Origin: a virus
DNA length: 46,070 bases
IMG/VR virus record: IMGVR_UViG_3300009176_000019
Coordinates: 1 to 46,070 of that record
Strand: one strand, 5' to 3'
Shown here: positions 37,817-46,070 of the stretch, piece after piece
Layout of the letters: each line of letters begins with the position of its first letter
Numbering within the stretch: position 1 is the stretch's first letter
The notes under the pieces: generated by a model
The model's database searches: none
What the model was told of the DNA's origin: nothing
What the model saw: only the letters and a program-made list of their open reading frames with translations
Position numbers and translations under genes: made by a program

Positions 37817-39267
37817 TTTCGGAGGCCATCTGGAAGCCGACTCCGAAGCAGGGCCTCGCCCTGTCGTGTCCGGTGTTCGAGCTCCTATACGGCGGCGGTG
37901 TCGGGGGCGGAAAAACCGACTTCCTGCGCGTCGACTTCATCCCTCAGCTCGAGGTAGCTACCAAGAAGTGGCGAGAGACCGGAAAGAAGTCGCTCGGTAA
38001 CGCGCTGCTGGTTAGGAAAGAGTTCCCTCGGCTCAGGGACATCATCCGCCAGCAGCAAGAGCTGTTCCCGCAGATAGACGCAGGCGTTTCGTGGCGGGAG
38101 AACGAGCACGCTTTCAGGTTTTCGTGCGGCTACATGTTCGAGGTTGGCCACCTAGAGGGCCCGAACGACGAACAGAACTACCAGGGACGGCAATTCACCT
38201 GGCTAGGGTTCGACCAGCTTGAGGAGATCCCGAAGTACCAGTACGACTTCCTAAAGATGCGTGTCCGCAGCGCAGATCCGCATCTCCAGCCGCTTCACCG
38301 CGTCCGCAGCACCTGCAATCCGATGGGTCGGCACGTCGGGTGGGTCAAGGAACGGTTCTACGACCCCTGCAAACAGGGCTTCAAGATCATCAGCGAGACC
38401 GTAGAAACCTCGCAGGGCAAGAGGACGCTCGAGCGCGTTTGGGTGCCGGCTCTACTGCGTGACAACCCGCACATGCCGCCGGAGTACGAGGCTCAGCTTT
38501 TGCTGATGCCTGACCACTACCAGCGCGCATTTCTTTACGGCGACTGGGACGTCGTCCCTGGCTCGTTCTTCGGCGACGTGTTCGACCCGCGCATTCACGT
38601 GTGCGACCCGTTCGAGCTTCCGAAGAACTGGGAAGTGTTCCGCGCCGCCGACTGGGGATCGCGCGCGCCGGCCTGCTGCCTGTGGATCGCCGTCGACAAC
38701 GACAGCAACCTCGTGGTCGTCGAGGAGCTATACGGTCCTGGGCAGACTGGAACCATCTTCGGTAAGAAGATTCTCGAGATAGAAGAAGCCTGGGGCTGGA
38801 CCGACTCCAAGGGCTTCTCGAAGCTGCACGGCTACATGGACCACCAGGGCCGCCAGAGCTACGGCGCCGAAGGGCCGACGCCCACCGAAGCGATGATTGA
38901 GATGGGCATCTCGTGGTTCGACGCCGATAAGGAGCGAAAACTCGGCTGGACAGAGATTCGGCGCCGCCTGATGGAGCGCAGCGGCCCCGCCGGCAAGACG
39001 CCCGGACTGCGCATCTTCCGCAACTGCCGGAACCTCATCCGTACCTTGCCGAATCTTGTTGCCAAGCCGGAAGACATGGACGACATCGACAGCAAACAGG
39101 AAGACCACGCCGCAGACGCGCTCCGCTACGGATGCATGTCGCGGCCCATGTCTCGGTACGGAGAGGACACTGGCAAGACGGAGATGGACGCGTGGGAGCA
39201 GCTCATTGCCGCTCGCAAGCTTCACTCTGACATCAAGGGCGCTCGGAACCCTACGACGGGATACTAG
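37813..39267 (+). CDS. terL: Terminase large subunit
   Basis: A 484-residue packaging motor and nuclease. Residues 27-35 (GGGVGGGKT) are the Walker A; TWLGFDQLEE at 129-138 is Walker B with its catalytic acid. The nuclease part starts with RAADWGSRAP, continues with GYMDHQGRQ and ends in EDHAADALRYG, matching RNase H-type terminase nucleases. It should cut and pump the genome into proheads. Headful packaging is consistent with the circularly permuted assembly. Confidence 0.92.
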   Translation: MISEAIWKPTPKQGLALSCPVFELLYGGGVGGGKTDFLRVDFIPQLEVATKKWRETGKKSLGNALLVRKEFPRLRDIIRQQQELFPQIDAGVSWRENEHAFRFSCGYMFEVGHLEGPNDEQNYQGRQFTWLGFDQLEEIPKYQYDFLKMRVRSADPHLQPLHRVRSTCNPMGRHVGWVKERFYDPCKQGFKIISETVETSQGKRTLERVWVPALLRDNPHMPPEYEAQLLLMPDHYQRAFLYGDWDVVPGSFFGDVFDPRIHVCDPFELPKNWEVFRAADWGSRAPACCLWIAVDNDSNLVVVEELYGPGQTGTIFGKKILEIEEAWGWTDSKGFSKLHGYMDHQGRQSYGAEGPTPTEAMIEMGISWFDADKERKLGWTEIRRRLMERSGPAGKTPGLRIFRNCRNLIRTLPNLVAKPEDMDDIDSKQEDHAADALRYGCMSRPMSRYGEDTGKTEMDAWEQLIAARKLHSDIKGARNPTTGY

Positions 39268-39276
39268 GGAGGGACC

Positions 39277-39459
39277 ATGTACGACGTGAGAGTTGTGAAC
39301 GGCGAGGGTGAGAAGATTTTCGGGCCATACGAGCGCATGGAAGACGCCGCCACGGAGCGCGACCGCTGGGTTGCCACTGGCGGATGCTCGACCATCGAGA
39401 TTCGGCCCATCAAGGTCGCCTCTGAAGACCCGACCCCGCGCCCGGTGAAGAAGAAGTGA
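39277..39459 (+). CDS. Small hypothetical protein (60 aa)
   Basis: Between terminase and portal. Short alpha/beta protein (YDVRVVNGEGEKIFGPY; CSTIEIRPIKV) with a basic end. GTGA overlap with the portal gene. Function unknown. Confidence 0.6.
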   Translation: MYDVRVVNGEGEKIFGPYERMEDAATERDRWVATGGCSTIEIRPIKVASEDPTPRPVKKK

Positions 39460-41705
39460 ACGACCTTACCGGCGGCGCGATGACGCCCGAGATGGGCGAT
39501 GAAGACGGCGACGAGACCGTGTCGGTGAGCCTCAACGAGCCCGGGGAAGAAGCCGCGCCCGCTGTTCCGCCTCCCGCCGGACCGCCAGAATCCATCAACC
39601 TAGTCGAGTTCCTTCCGAAAGGCGAGGCCGACCGGATCGCTCAGCGCGTGGTGACCGACTTCACTGCCGACGTCGAGTCCGGCTCGAAGCACATGGAGCG
39701 GCTCAAGCGGTGGGCCGAACTCTACTCGTCGGTGATGAAGGCGAAGACGTGGCCATTCGACCGCGCCGCCAACGTCAACGTGCCGCTAGTCGAGTACACG
39801 GTGCTCCAGATTCAGGGCCGGCTGTTCGACATGATTTTGCCGGCCAAGGGCGAGCTTTTCCACTCGCTACCGCTCGATCAGCGCCCCGAGGAGTTGGACC
39901 GCGCCAACCGGACCGAACTCAAGCTGAACTACCTGTGCCGGCACGAGATCCCCGGCTTCATCCAGATTTACGACGAGCTTCTTTTCCAGATGTCGCTCTA
40001 CGGCTCGGCGTTCATGAGCTACATGTGGAACGAAGAGGAGGGCTATCCGCAGCCCGAGTGCATCTCGGCGGCTGACATGGTCGTTCCATTCGGCTCCAAG
40101 TCGAAGTCGCCGCAAATGAAGGGCGTCCCGCGCTACACGCGCATTCGCTGGATGACCTATTACGACCTGATGGAGAAGGGCGCCGAGGGCTTTTTCTACG
40201 GCACGGAGGAAATCAAGGCGGTCCCGGCGTCCGAGGGCAAAAACTCCGAGATGCAGGAGACGATTAACGAGATTTCTGGCATGGACAAGCCCGGTTTCTC
40301 GACGATCGAGGACGACGAGCGCGAAGTGCTCGAGATGCATATCCGCTGGCTAAAGATGCCGAACGCTCCGGACAAGCATCCGTCGTTTGACGGCAAGCCG
40401 CACGCCGTTATCGCCTGGGTGGACGCCGAGAGCGAGCGACTTTTGCGACTCGTGCTGCGCGAGGAGCCCGATCCGAAGGATCAACAGCGCTTCGACAAGG
40501 AGAAAGCTGCCGTAGACGCCGCTCGGCAGGCGCTCCAGCAGTTCATCGACGCGAACGGCGTCCAGGCGGACCCGATGACGGGTCAGCTCATCCCGATCCC
40601 GAAGCCGCCGCCCGTTCCTCCCGAGCCGAAGCCGGTACGTGTGCGCGAAGTGACGTTTTTCACGCACTACCGAGCCTTCCCGAGCGAGGGATTCTACGGG
40701 CTCGGCTACGGCGACATTTGCGGGCCGCTTAACGAGGCGATGAATACCATCGTCAACCAGTCCATCGACCGCGGCACCGTCAACAACGCGCGCGGCGGCT
40801 TCGTTTCGCGTCAGCTTCGCTTCAATCGCGGCGCCCTGACCCTCCAGCCAGGACAGTTCGTTGAGATCGACGCCCCGCCGGCCGCGATGAAGGACGGTTT
40901 GCAGCCGATGCCGGCGATTCCGGCCGACCCGACGATGATGGAGATCGCCGGGATGATCGAGCAGTGGGCGCAGCGTTCGGCGGGGTCTGGCGACACGCTC
41001 AGCGGCGAGCCCATCGGGTCGAACGAGACCGCCCGCGCAGCCATGTTGCGGAACGAGAACGCGCAGAAGCAAATCAACGTGCTCGGTTCGCGCGTCATCT
41101 CGTACATGAAGAACGACGTGGACATGATCTGGCGCCTGCTGTCGGTCTTCCTTCCCGAAGGCGATAATCAGAGCGTCTTGGGACAGGACGGTCAGCCGAC
41201 GAACATCCAGGTATCGCGCGCCGACTTCATCGCCGACCAGCGCGTCTTCCCTGCCGCTGACCCGCGCGTAACGTCACGCTCGCAGCGTATCAATGACGCC
41301 GCCGAGGCGATGCAGATGGCGATGCAGAACCCGATTCTCGCCCAGAACCCGAACGTCATCCGCGCCCTGACCGAGCGAGAACTGCACGCCCGCGACATGG
41401 CAGACATCATCACGCTCCTCGCGCCGAATCCGCCGCCTCCACCGCCCCCTGTCCCTCAGACGCAGGAGAACGCGGACTTCCTTCAGGGCAAGCAGCCGCA
41501 AGTCAACCCGCAGGACAACCATCGCCAGCACCTCGAAGAGATGGCGACGTTCAAGATGTCGCCCGAGTATCAGGCCATGACGCCAGAGCAGCAGCAGGCT
41601 TTCGAGCAGCACGGCCGCAACCACATCGGCGAAGCGATGAAACAGGAGCACGCGAATGGACAACCCCCAGGACCAGTTAACGTTCCTCCTCCTGTCGGAG
41701 GCTGA
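39456..41705 (+). CDS. Portal protein, P22-type
   Basis: A 749-residue protein with GTG start. The acidic N-terminus leads into WPFDRAANVNVPLVEYT, a conserved element of long podovirus portals, then long helices and a C-terminal Gln/Pro/His-rich tail. Portals form a 12-subunit ring at one capsid vertex. Size and place after terL support the call. Its last 50 bases overlap the next gene. Confidence 0.85.
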   Translation: MNDLTGGAMTPEMGDEDGDETVSVSLNEPGEEAAPAVPPPAGPPESINLVEFLPKGEADRIAQRVVTDFTADVESGSKHMERLKRWAELYSSVMKAKTWPFDRAANVNVPLVEYTVLQIQGRLFDMILPAKGELFHSLPLDQRPEELDRANRTELKLNYLCRHEIPGFIQIYDELLFQMSLYGSAFMSYMWNEEEGYPQPECISAADMVVPFGSKSKSPQMKGVPRYTRIRWMTYYDLMEKGAEGFFYGTEEIKAVPASEGKNSEMQETINEISGMDKPGFSTIEDDEREVLEMHIRWLKMPNAPDKHPSFDGKPHAVIAWVDAESERLLRLVLREEPDPKDQQRFDKEKAAVDAARQALQQFIDANGVQADPMTGQLIPIPKPPPVPPEPKPVRVREVTFFTHYRAFPSEGFYGLGYGDICGPLNEAMNTIVNQSIDRGTVNNARGGFVSRQLRFNRGALTLQPGQFVEIDAPPAAMKDGLQPMPAIPADPTMMEIAGMIEQWAQRSAGSGDTLSGEPIGSNETARAAMLRNENAQKQINVLGSRVISYMKNDVDMIWRLLSVFLPEGDNQSVLGQDGQPTNIQVSRADFIADQRVFPAADPRVTSRSQRINDAAEAMQMAMQNPILAQNPNVIRALTERELHARDMADIITLLAPNPPPPPPPVPQTQENADFLQGKQPQVNPQDNHRQHLEEMATFKMSPEYQAMTPEQQQAFEQHGRNHIGEAMKQEHANGQPPGPVNVPPPVGG

Positions 41706-41976
41706 CCTGTCCCGATGGCGGGAGGACCCGGTAACGGTCCTATTCCTGCGCCACCTGGACCGCCTCAGGGACCTCCACCAAGCTGAGTGCGTTAACCATG
41801 GCCTCGTCGCCCACCCGCAGACGCCAGCGTACGCTGGCCGCGCTGACATTGCAGATCGGCTACTAAGGGACTGCACCGAGCCGCGCATCAAGGAAGATTT
41901 GGTCACCACCGACAGCACATTCGTAGACCCCCGGCTCAAAAAGGTGAGAAAACATGGTCAAACCGACGCTCAATAA
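41656..41976 (+). CDS. Hypothetical protein overlapping the portal end (106 aa)
   Basis: ATG with AGGAG upstream, in another frame. Helical first half (LSEADLSRWREDPVTVLFLRH) and His/Arg-rich middle. Overlaps the co-chaperonin gene by 23 bases. Function unknown; may aid capsid assembly. Confidence 0.6.
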   Translation: MDNPQDQLTFLLLSEADLSRWREDPVTVLFLRHLDRLRDLHQAECVNHGLVAHPQTPAYAGRADIADRLLRDCTEPRIKEDLVTTDSTFVDPRLKKVRKHGQTDAQ

Positions 41977-42451
41977 CCCGGTAGTCCGCAGCGGCGCGAA
42001 GATTCCCCTCTACCCGACCGGCGACCGCGTGGTCGTCGAGAAGCTGGAGAGCGCCGAGGAGATGGTAGGCGGCATCGTCATCCCCGGCACGGAGAAGGCC
42101 GTCAGCTTGTACGCCACGGTCATCGCGGCCGGCCCGCTCGCAATGGACGTGCTCCGCGACGCATGCATCGGCATCGGCGACACGGTGTGCATTGGAAAGT
42201 ACAGCGGTGTCGCGTGGGAATGGCGTCCAGACGGAGGCGTTAAGTTCGAGCGCGTCGAGATCATCAACGTCAAGGACATCTACGGGTCAGTCGAGCTCTG
42301 CGACAAGATCATGACCGGCAAGCTCGGCATCGACCTGCACCAGGAGAGCGACGGCGTGACCCGTCACCGATTCTTCGAGGAACAAGAGTTCACGGTCGGG
42401 CCAGCGCTCGAAGAGTCTCCCAGGAATAGCGAGACGAAGGAGGTTGCGTAA
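41954..42451 (+). CDS. GroES-like co-chaperonin (165 aa)
   Basis: Residues 18-111 follow the Cpn10 fold: YPTGDRVVVEKLE, the mobile-loop region with GGIVIP (39-44, the I-V-I being the GroEL-binding tripeptide), TVIAAGP, IGDTVCIGKYSG and the end VEIINVKDIYG. A 55-residue acidic/His tail is extra. A phage Cpn10 usually replaces host GroES to fold the coat protein, as T4 gp31 does. Placement between portal and scaffold and before the coat gene fits this. Confidence 0.85.
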   Translation: MVKPTLNNPVVRSGAKIPLYPTGDRVVVEKLESAEEMVGGIVIPGTEKAVSLYATVIAAGPLAMDVLRDACIGIGDTVCIGKYSGVAWEWRPDGGVKFERVEIINVKDIYGSVELCDKIMTGKLGIDLHQESDGVTRHRFFEEQEFTVGPALEESPRNSETKEVA

Positions 42452-43333
42452 ATGGCACTCTCGAAAGAAGCCGCCAAGGATTCCGAGCTTCCCGAGGAAG
42501 TCGTCGCTGAAGTCGAGGCCGCTGAGGGCGGTCAAGACGCAGGCGGCGAAGATGAAGGAGAGCAGCAAGTCACCGTCCGCCTGTCGCGCCGAAAGAAAGA
42601 GCAGCAGGAGCGCGAGGAGCGCATGGCTGCGCTCGAATCTGACCGGACTGCCCGCGCGCAAGAGGCCGAACGACTGCGGCAGGAACTCGCCCAGACCCGC
42701 GAGGCTCAGGCTCGCATGCAAGGCATCCTCGAGCAGATGCAGCGCATGCCCGCCGGACGCGATGGCGGCCGAGAAGATGCGCCGGTCGATCTGCGCGACA
42801 AGCTTGACGAACTGCGAAGGCAGGCTGGCACGGCTCTCGGCAAGCAGGATCTCGAGGAGTACCACCGCAATCTAGAGGCGGTAATGGACGTCAAGGCCGA
42901 GATGAAGGCCCGCGCCATCGTCGCCGCCCAGCAGAAGAACATGCCGGCTCCGCAGCAGCAGGCGCCGCAAAAACCCGACTGGGTGCGCGCCATCGAGTTC
43001 CAGTATCCCGACGTGCTCACTGACCCGCGCGGTCAGCACACGGTAGGCATCTTCGACAGCCTCCTCGGTCAGTCGGAGCAGTTCGGGCCGCAGCGATTGC
43101 ACAAGGCTTTCCAGCGCGCCCGCACCGAGCTCGGCTTGGCTCAGGCGCCGGCCGCTTCGAACCAGGCGCGTCAGCTCCACACCGGCATCAGCTCCAGCTC
43201 CGTTGGACGCCGGACCGCGAACGGAGACAGCACGATCAAGATGCCTAGAGAGTCGCTGGATGTAGGCAGGAAAGCAGGCATGACCAGCGCGGAGTACGCA
43301 AAGGCTTGGCGCGATTCGTACGGCAGCGAATGA
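42452..43333 (+). CDS. Scaffolding protein
   Basis: Begins immediately after the co-chaperonin stop. Residues 1-45 are acidic; residues 45-110 a charged coiled coil (RRKKEQQEREERMAAL onward); then a Gln/Pro linker near 165-175 and a helical end. Acidic-helical composition, 293 residues, and place before the coat gene are those of scaffolding proteins. The C-terminal basic region may contact coat protein. Confidence 0.75.
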   Translation: MALSKEAAKDSELPEEVVAEVEAAEGGQDAGGEDEGEQQVTVRLSRRKKEQQEREERMAALESDRTARAQEAERLRQELAQTREAQARMQGILEQMQRMPAGRDGGREDAPVDLRDKLDELRRQAGTALGKQDLEEYHRNLEAVMDVKAEMKARAIVAAQQKNMPAPQQQAPQKPDWVRAIEFQYPDVLTDPRGQHTVGIFDSLLGQSEQFGPQRLHKAFQRARTELGLAQAPAASNQARQLHTGISSSSVGRRTANGDSTIKMPRESLDVGRKAGMTSAEYAKAWRDSYGSE

Positions 43334-43361
43334 AGCGTAACGTATAGCGGACGCAAACCGC

Positions 43362-43475
43362 TTGACATTGTTGGGCGGTTCAATTCACAATTCATCAACC
43401 GGACACAGTCCCTCGGCCAAATAGGTCACAGGTGGTCCACCAGCCCGAGTCGGCGAGAACGCTAAACCGACCTCG
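43362..43475 (+). promoter_or_regulatory. Putative late promoter and structured leader
   Basis: TTGACA (43362-43367), 18-base spacer and CACAAT (43386-43391) form a moderate promoter. Downstream the leader has a stem, 43446-43453 (CGAGTCGG) against 43467-43475 with one bulge and a 13-base loop. The gap between scaffold and the next head gene is 160 bases, long for this genome. It would drive coat-region genes separately from upstream packaging genes. Confidence 0.45.
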
Positions 43476-43496
43476 TGATGCAGCGGTGGATCATCG

Positions 43497-43997
43497 ATGG
43501 CATGGCCGAAAGGTAAGTCGAGAAAGCCGGTAGGCGGCGAAGTGCGGCAGGATGCCGCTCCCGCTCCAGTCCAGCAGGTCTGGCGCACCGACCAGACGAA
43601 CGAGCGCCCCGGGTTCAAGCGCCAGTTCATGCGCGAGAACGAGGTGAACGACCGGAGCCGTCCGAAGTCGGTCTTCAATCGCGAGACCGGTGAGATGGTC
43701 CGAGTCGCCCCCTGGGCCGTGGTGTCCGAGGCGGACGCCGGGCTCGTGCGCGAGCGCCCCGACCTGGCTCAGCCGGTCGATACGGTGGCCCGCATGGGTC
43801 CTCACGTTCTCATGGAGATCCCCGAGGACGACTGGAACATGTTGCAGCACGAGAAGGACGCCGTTGCCGATGCGCAGGCCGACCGTCTCATGGCGGGGCA
43901 GCACTTCGAGGCGACCGACGAATCGGTCGTCCGTATCAAGCAGAACAAGTTTGCAGTTCACCCCGCCTTGATGGGCGGCCTGGTCAACGGAGGGTAA
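43497..43997 (+). CDS. Head-region hypothetical protein (166 aa)
   Basis: Charged, Arg/Glu/Asp-rich protein with basic N-terminus (PKGKSRKPVGG) and long helical middle (DDWNMLQHEKDAVADAQADRL). No family recognised. Placed between scaffold and decoration/coat genes, it may be a head assembly protein. Confidence 0.6.
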   Translation: MAWPKGKSRKPVGGEVRQDAAPAPVQQVWRTDQTNERPGFKRQFMRENEVNDRSRPKSVFNRETGEMVRVAPWAVVSEADAGLVRERPDLAQPVDTVARMGPHVLMEIPEDDWNMLQHEKDAVADAQADRLMAGQHFEATDESVVRIKQNKFAVHPALMGGLVNGG

Positions 43998-44003
43998 CGT
44001 CAC

Positions 44004-44609
44004 ATGGCAAATGCAGCTCGTACCGGTTTCTGGCCCGTCCACAACCAGGGCGCCACGGCGACCCAGGAAAAGCGGGTCCGCGTCGCTTCGAACAACGGCA
44101 CCGCTGTCTTCCTCGGCGACTGCGTGACCCGCACTGCTGCTGGCGTCTGGGGCCTCGCGACGCCCGGCGCTGGCGTGTCCGGAATCTCGCAGGGGGCCAG
44201 CTACTACGACTCGTCCCAGCTCGTCCGCAAGGAGGGCGCGTACCTGCCAGCCTCGACGACCTACTCCTCGACGGCGTTCGACATGTACGGGGAGACTGAC
44301 CAGTCCTTCCTCCGCATCACGGCCGACCCGCTGAACGTTCGCTACGAGTGCCAGGCGAAGGCTTCCACCACGGGCGCCATCACCGACACCACGAAGAACG
44401 CCAACTTCTCGGCCGGCGCCGGCTCGACCACGACCGGTATCTCGGGACACCTGCTCGATACGCTGGCGACGACCGCCGCTCTCGACTTCTCCGTCATGGA
44501 CGTCAAGCGCAACGTCCTGAACGACCCGACAGCGGTGAACTTCAAGTTCATCGTCCAAATCAACATCCTGACCGTCCCGCCCGTCGCCGCTGGCGCGGCC
44601 GGAAACTAA
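44004..44609 (+). CDS. Putative capsid decoration protein (201 aa)
   Basis: Gly/Ala/Thr-rich beta protein with the opening RTGFWPVHNQGATATQEKRVRV and long runs of short strands, 6 bases after the previous gene. Small beta proteins just before the coat gene are often head decoration proteins. No motif clinches it. Confidence 0.6.
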   Translation: MANAARTGFWPVHNQGATATQEKRVRVASNNGTAVFLGDCVTRTAAGVWGLATPGAGVSGISQGASYYDSSQLVRKEGAYLPASTTYSSTAFDMYGETDQSFLRITADPLNVRYECQAKASTTGAITDTTKNANFSAGAGSTTTGISGHLLDTLATTAALDFSVMDVKRNVLNDPTAVNFKFIVQINILTVPPVAAGAAGN

Positions 44610-44620
44610 GGAGCCGACCG

Positions 44621-45517
44621 ATGCCGATGAATTCAGCCAGTATCTACAAGTCCATCGAGCCGGTGGTCCGCCACTTCTGGGGACTCTCGAAGCAGGAGGC
44701 CAAGCCGGTCTTCTCGCAGATCTTCGACACCGAAGAGACCGAAGAGCCGATTCTCGACGCCGTGGAGTACGGCGGCCCCGGAACGATGACCTACAAGCCC
44801 GAGAACGACCGCATCGTCTCGGACCAGATCATCCAGGGAGTCAACAAGCGGTGGGCGGCGCAGACCTTCGCGACGGCCATCGAAATTAGCCTGGAAGCCG
44901 TCGAGGACACGAAGTACGGCGCCATCAAGACGGCAGCCAAGTCCCTCGGCCGAGCTGCCAACCTGACCCCCGAGTACCTGGCCGCGCAGTTCCTCGACCG
45001 CGCGTTCAACACGTCTTACCCGGCGCTCGGCGATAACCTGACCCTGTGCAACACCGCCCACCTCATCCCCAAGGGCGGAACGTACAGCAACCAGCTCTCG
45101 ACCCCATACTCTCTGTCCGAGTTCGCGCTCGAGCAGATTTTCCAGAACCTCGCGGTCATCCCCTGGACCGACGGCATGATCATGCCGCTGACCCCGAAGA
45201 AGCTGGTCGTGCCGGTCGCTCTGGGGCCGCTGGCCTGGAAGCTCTCGGCGACCCAGCTTCAGGTAGGTTCGGCGAACAATGACCTCAGCTACATCGCCGG
45301 CAAGTTCGAGCCGGTGGTCTTCCCCTTCCTCGGGTCGAACACTCGGTACTTCGTGACCACGAACGCCGACGACGGTCTGTTCTGGAAGTGGCGTGTCAAG
45401 CCGCAGTTCATGCGTGACAACGTCGACATGCTGACCCAAGCGCTGTTCATCTCGCGGTTCCGAGCCTACTGGGGCTGCATCGACGGCCGCGGCATCTACG
45501 GCGTCAACGCGGTGTAA
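44621..45517 (+). CDS. Major capsid protein
   Basis: A 298-residue protein with AAGGAG upstream; longer in-frame starts would be antisense-like Arg-rich sequence inside the previous gene. Helix near N-terminus (EPVVRHFWGLSKQEAKPV), then a beta domain with MTYKPENDRIVSDQ, EISLEAVEDTKYGAIK and the C-terminal FWKWRVKPQFMRDNVDML, consistent with an HK97-fold coat protein. Gene order scaffold, head proteins, coat supports it. Related to phage coat families of about 300 residues. Confidence 0.8.
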   Translation: MPMNSASIYKSIEPVVRHFWGLSKQEAKPVFSQIFDTEETEEPILDAVEYGGPGTMTYKPENDRIVSDQIIQGVNKRWAAQTFATAIEISLEAVEDTKYGAIKTAAKSLGRAANLTPEYLAAQFLDRAFNTSYPALGDNLTLCNTAHLIPKGGTYSNQLSTPYSLSEFALEQIFQNLAVIPWTDGMIMPLTPKKLVVPVALGPLAWKLSATQLQVGSANNDLSYIAGKFEPVVFPFLGSNTRYFVTTNADDGLFWKWRVKPQFMRDNVDMLTQALFISRFRAYWGCIDGRGIYGVNAV

Positions 45518-45526
45518 GGAGCGACC

Positions 45527-46070
45527 ATGCCAGTGACCAATTTTCCAGGGGGAGCTAGTAGCTACGGCATCCCCCTTGTGGGACAGGGCACCGTCTATGA
45601 CATGCCGTGGGGCGCAACGTGGTTCGTCAACAACCGTACCGGCATCGTCAACGGCGACGGCACGAACAGGGATCGACCCATGGTGTCGCTGGCGGATGCG
45701 CTCGCTCGCGCGTCTGCGTATGACACCATCTATGTCGGTCCCGGGCATGCCGAAAACGTCACGGCGTCGAACACGTTCAGCGGTGCAGTCACCGGCGGGC
45801 CTAACACCGGCGCGCAGACCATCCCGCAGGGCGTTCGCATCATCGGGGAGGGCTCCGGGACAAACCGGCCGACCTTCACGCTGACGGCGGTTGCATCTAC
45901 CTTCGCCCTGGCGGCGGCGAACTCGTCGATCGAGAACGTGCGCATCCTGTCCCCCCAGACTGGATCGACCACGACCACGACGATGGTCACCGTCACTGCG
46001 GCAGGTTGCGCTGTGCGGTCTTGCCAGTTCCAGGGATCAGCCTCGGCGACCGCCTTCGTCACCACTGGAA
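45527..46070 (+). CDS. Beta-helix virion protein, N-terminal part (continues at base 124)
   Basis: ATG with AAGGAG upstream, 9 bases after the coat gene. The frame runs to the end and continues through the repeated 123 bases into 1-563. The block near residues 50-75 (RDRPMVSLADALARASAYDT then IYVGPGHAENV) is shared with the protein at 776. Probably a capsid-associated beta-helix. Total about 327 residues. Confidence 0.8.
   Translation, partial: MPVTNFPGGASSYGIPLVGQGTVYDMPWGATWFVNNRTGIVNGDGTNRDRPMVSLADALARASAYDTIYVGPGHAENVTASNTFSGAVTGGPNTGAQTIPQGVRIIGEGSGTNRPTFTLTAVASTFALAAANSSIENVRILSPQTGSTTTTTMVTVTAAGCAVRSCQFQGSASATAFVTTG
45948..46070. repeat. Direct terminal repeat, right copy
   Basis: Identical to bases 1-123; see the left copy. 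It closes the molecule into a 45,947-bp circle. Confidence 0.95.

Noticed and set aside
43491-44558. Long minus-strand reading frame (355 codons) opposite head genes
   Set aside because: Arg/Val/His-rich antisense composition, opposite three well-packed plus genes with ribosome sites. GC-rich codon use opens such frames.
44633-45748. Long minus-strand reading frame (371 codons) opposite the coat gene
   Set aside because: Antisense to the coat protein and the start of the next gene; low-complexity Arg/Val/Asp composition and no ribosome site.

Overview
This window is a complete tailed-phage genome, probably assembled from a circular or circularly permuted molecule. Its first 123 bases are repeated exactly as its last 123, and a beta-helix virion protein gene runs off the right end and continues in frame from the left end. 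One copy of the repeat removed, the unit is 45,947 bp. The DNA is GC-rich by eye. The head and tail genes (P22-type portal, terminase, a gp4-like joining protein, a tailspike, a gp10-like hub) point to a podovirus-like phage. The lipoprotein signals and a spanin-like protein favour a host with an outer membrane, but nothing in the sequence names the host.

Layout in circular order. (1) 35.4-37.8 kb: a replication-type DNA-binding protein, a lipoprotein with an HExxH motif, small zinc-ribbon proteins and small-terminase candidates. (2) 37.8-46.1 kb and on through the junction to 16.5 kb: large terminase, portal, a GroES-like co-chaperonin, scaffold, coat, beta-helix proteins, tail joining proteins, tailspike, three probable ejection proteins and minor virion proteins. 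(3) 16.5-19.7 kb: a lysis cassette with a holin candidate, a T4-type lysozyme, a lipoprotein zinc metalloprotease and a spanin-like protein. (4) 19.5-23.2 kb: a minus-strand early operon of small, mostly unknown proteins with a PD-(D/E)XK nuclease and an HNH-AP2 endonuclease. (5) 23.26-33.98 kb: a plus-strand early operon with a RecE-like exonuclease, SSB, a lone DnaA domain IV protein, dUTPase, DNA adenine methyltransferase, an HNH endonuclease and a replication protein, then a long train of tiny genes joined by 4-base overlaps. (6) 34.0-35.36 kb: a minus-strand serine recombinase, about 500 bp of non-coding DNA, and a tRNA-like gene with an odd anticodon arm.

The most notable signals are regulatory. 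A lambda-like candidate replication origin lies inside the replication-protein gene (five iterons plus a GATC-packed inverted repeat), and the same operon encodes an adenine methyltransferase and a DnaA domain IV protein. Several promoters place the -10 element 6-8 bases before the ATG, which predicts leaderless mRNAs; two of them share a GATGCTTRCGCAAG box that looks like an operator. A roughly 25-bp near-perfect RNA hairpin precedes the HNH gene at 28.5 kb. Two lipoproteins with related N-termini and HExxH motifs sit in different expression modules.

Assignments rest on motifs, gene order, gene spacing and remembered family signatures; no database search was run.
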